Below, piece after piece: positions 62,845 to 64,000 of a DNA stretch of 64,000 bases. How positions within the stretch are numbered: position 1 is the first letter of the stretch; every line of letters starts with the position of its first letter. The stretch lies in the NCBI GenBank assembly GCA_013823855.1, contig PNMW01000082.1:62001-126000 (forward strand), in the 5' to 3' direction. A program made the translations under genes and the position numbers. The DNA comes from Lysobacteraceae bacterium. Its GTDB lineage: Bacteria > Pseudomonadota > Gammaproteobacteria > Nevskiales > Nevskiaceae. The notes under the pieces were generated by a model, which was given only the letters and a program-made list of their open reading frames with translations, did no database searches and was not told the DNA's origin.

Positions 62845-63705
62845 ATGCCCGAACCGAGGCATTCCACTGCGGTCAGTCCGACCGCGCTGTACACCGGCGC
62901 GGTCTGGGCGCGCCACCGCCTGTCGCATCCCGCCTTCGCCACCACCGAAGGCCGGCTGATGTATGCGGCCGGCGCCCCGGCGATGCGCCTGTCGCGCGCG
63001 CTCGGCGGGCCGACGCTCGAAGGCCTGCTGCTGGCGCGGCACCGGGTGATCGACGAGCAGCTGCACGCCGCGATCAAGGCCGGCACGGTGTCGCAGGTGA
63101 TCGAGATCGCCGCGGGGCTGTCGCCGCGCGGCTGGCGTTTCGCGCGCCAGTACGGCGAGCGGATCCGCTACATCGAAGCCGATCTGCCGGCGATGGCCGC
63201 CCGCAAGCGCATGCTGCTGGCGCGAGTCGGCTGCGCCGACGGCCCCCATCACCGGGTGGCCGACATCGATGCCTTCGCCGTCGGCGGCGACGCCAGTCTT
63301 GCCGGCATTGCCGCCACGCTGGACCCCGGCAGCGGAACCGCGGTGATCACCGAAGGCCTGATCAACTATTTCCCGATCGCCGCCGTCGGCGCCCTGTGGC
63401 AGCGCATCGCCAACACCTTGAACGGCTTCCCGAACGGCCTGTACCTGTCCGATCTGCATGTCGGCGGCGAAAATCGCGATATCGCCGTGCGGGCCTTCGT
63501 GCGTCTGCTGTCGGTGTTCGTGCGCGGCCGCGTGCACCTGCATTTCGGCGCTCCGGCCGAGGCCGAAGCCGAGCTCCGCGCTGCCGGATTCGCGACGGCG
63601 TCGCTGCTGTCGCCGGCCGATTTCGCCGACCGCTTTCGCGCCTGCCGGGACCCTGCAGCCCGCCTCGTCCGGGTGATCGGGGCGACAACCGCGGCACGGC
63701 GCTGA
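62845..63705 (+). CDS. LCM-family class I methyltransferase
   Basis: 286 aa from the ATG at 62845, with GGGA eight bases upstream. Leucine carboxyl methyltransferase-like fold (PF04072): VSQVIEIAAGLSPRGWRFARQYG (SAM site; the GCG of many relatives replaced by AAG), YIEADLPAMAARKRML, and AVITEGLINYFP (late catalytic motif). The family methylates polyketides, lipids and protein carboxyl groups. Target unknown. Followed by an acyl-CoA synthetase-like gene. Confidence 0.83.
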   Translation: MPEPRHSTAVSPTALYTGAVWARHRLSHPAFATTEGRLMYAAGAPAMRLSRALGGPTLEGLLLARHRVIDEQLHAAIKAGTVSQVIEIAAGLSPRGWRFARQYGERIRYIEADLPAMAARKRMLLARVGCADGPHHRVADIDAFAVGGDASLAGIAATLDPGSGTAVITEGLINYFPIAAVGALWQRIANTLNGFPNGLYLSDLHVGGENRDIAVRAFVRLLSVFVRGRVHLHFGAPAEAEAELRAAGFATASLLSPADFADRFRACRDPAARLVRVIGATTAARR

Positions 63706-63764
63706 GGCTGGAAGTTCGTGAACGACTGTTTCATCATCCGCCGCGCTGCAGCAAGACCATCGCC

Positions 63765-64000
63765 ATGACCCGATCCCAGAAGACTCCGGAAACCGTGCCG
63801 GATCGCGACCGCTCCGGTGATCGCGTCCATCTCGGCGACCTGCTGAAAGGCGTTGTCGAGACGCTGCCGGACGTGCTCAAGGTGCAGCGCGGGCTATGGA
63901 ATCTGGCGACCGCGCGGCCCACGTCGATCGGATCGATCGGCCTGCGCCTGCAGACGCTGGCCGAGACCGCCCCGCACGCCACGGCGCTGAAATTCGACGA
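63765..64000 (+). CDS. Probable acyl-CoA synthetase, N-terminal fragment
   Basis: 78 residues, open at the right edge. The region SIGLRLQTLAETAPHATALKF has the pattern that begins the AMP-binding domain of long-chain acyl-CoA synthetases, preceded by an extra region (LGDLLKGVVETLPDVLKVQRGLWNL) seen in FATP-like members. Assignment rests on this short stretch. The ATG at 63765 has no strong ribosome site. Confidence 0.55.
   Translation, partial: MTRSQKTPETVPDRDRSGDRVHLGDLLKGVVETLPDVLKVQRGLWNLATARPTSIGSIGLRLQTLAETAPHATALKFD

Overview
The window is high-GC, densely coded DNA from a purple, bacteriochlorophyll-containing gammaproteobacterium. The accessory genes (DUF1302/DUF1329 envelope proteins, MMPL transporter, Baeyer-Villiger monooxygenase, PF10118 and ferritin-like proteins) resemble Nevskiales/Solimonadaceae or Halieaceae-type lipid and hydrocarbon users. 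That placement is inference; no rRNA or universal marker is present to fix it.

Layout. 1-1403: end of formate-THF ligase, a small membrane protein and a DUF2058 protein. 1680-7156: a minus-strand oxidation cluster (BVMO, ferritin-like protein, SDR, PF10118 hydrolase) divergent from a TetR regulator. 7248-24175: half of a photosynthesis gene cluster. The minus-strand run is crtE-crtF-bchC-bchX-bchY-bchZ-pufB-pufA-pufL-pufM-pufC, closed by a strong terminator. crtD-crtC run on the plus strand, and crtI-crtB plus a 48-residue membrane ORF run back on the minus strand. Together these encode the chlorophyllide reductase step and a later bacteriochlorophyll step, LH1, the reaction centre with its tetrahaem cytochrome, and a spirilloxanthin-type carotenoid pathway. 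bchFNBHLM, bchP/G, puhA and a ppsR gene are not in the window. PpsR/CrtJ-like sites (TGT-N12-ACA) occur in the crtE/crtD and crtI promoter regions and, imperfectly, at bchC.

24330-28262 is housekeeping: P-II, a VOC protein, a transglutaminase-like protein, N-formylglutamate amidohydrolase, tRNA-Pro(CGG) and octaprenyl diphosphate synthase. 28372-32247 holds a ferredoxin-reductase-type flavoprotein and a large DUF1302 protein. 32587-38857 is a TetR-controlled tripartite RND efflux operon with a repeated operator. 38871-43663 is a minus-strand set of NHL-repeat lipoprotein, Ig-like lipoprotein, DUF4382-like lipoprotein with a His/Asp-rich tail, ECF sigma factor, its probable anti-sigma factor and a periplasmic metal-sensor-like protein. 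43801-47278 has a PaaX-like repressor divergent from an enoyl-CoA hydratase/desaturase pair, then a frameshifted TauD-type dioxygenase.

47544-52743 carries a secreted M36 metallopeptidase, a GlxA-type AraC regulator, an HD-domain protein and another enoyl-CoA hydratase. 52969-61917 is a minus-strand envelope cluster (DUF1302, DUF1329, YCF48-like, MMPL transporter, two unknown proteins) that could move a hydrophobic compound across the cell envelope. The end has a TetR regulator, an LCM-type methyltransferase and the start of a probable acyl-CoA synthetase.

Four genes have reading-frame or start problems. bchC appears to start with ATC, crtC has no standard start codon, the tolC-like gene has its signal peptide out of frame with its only ATGs, and tauD is split. 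These are either real features or assembly errors and should be judged together.
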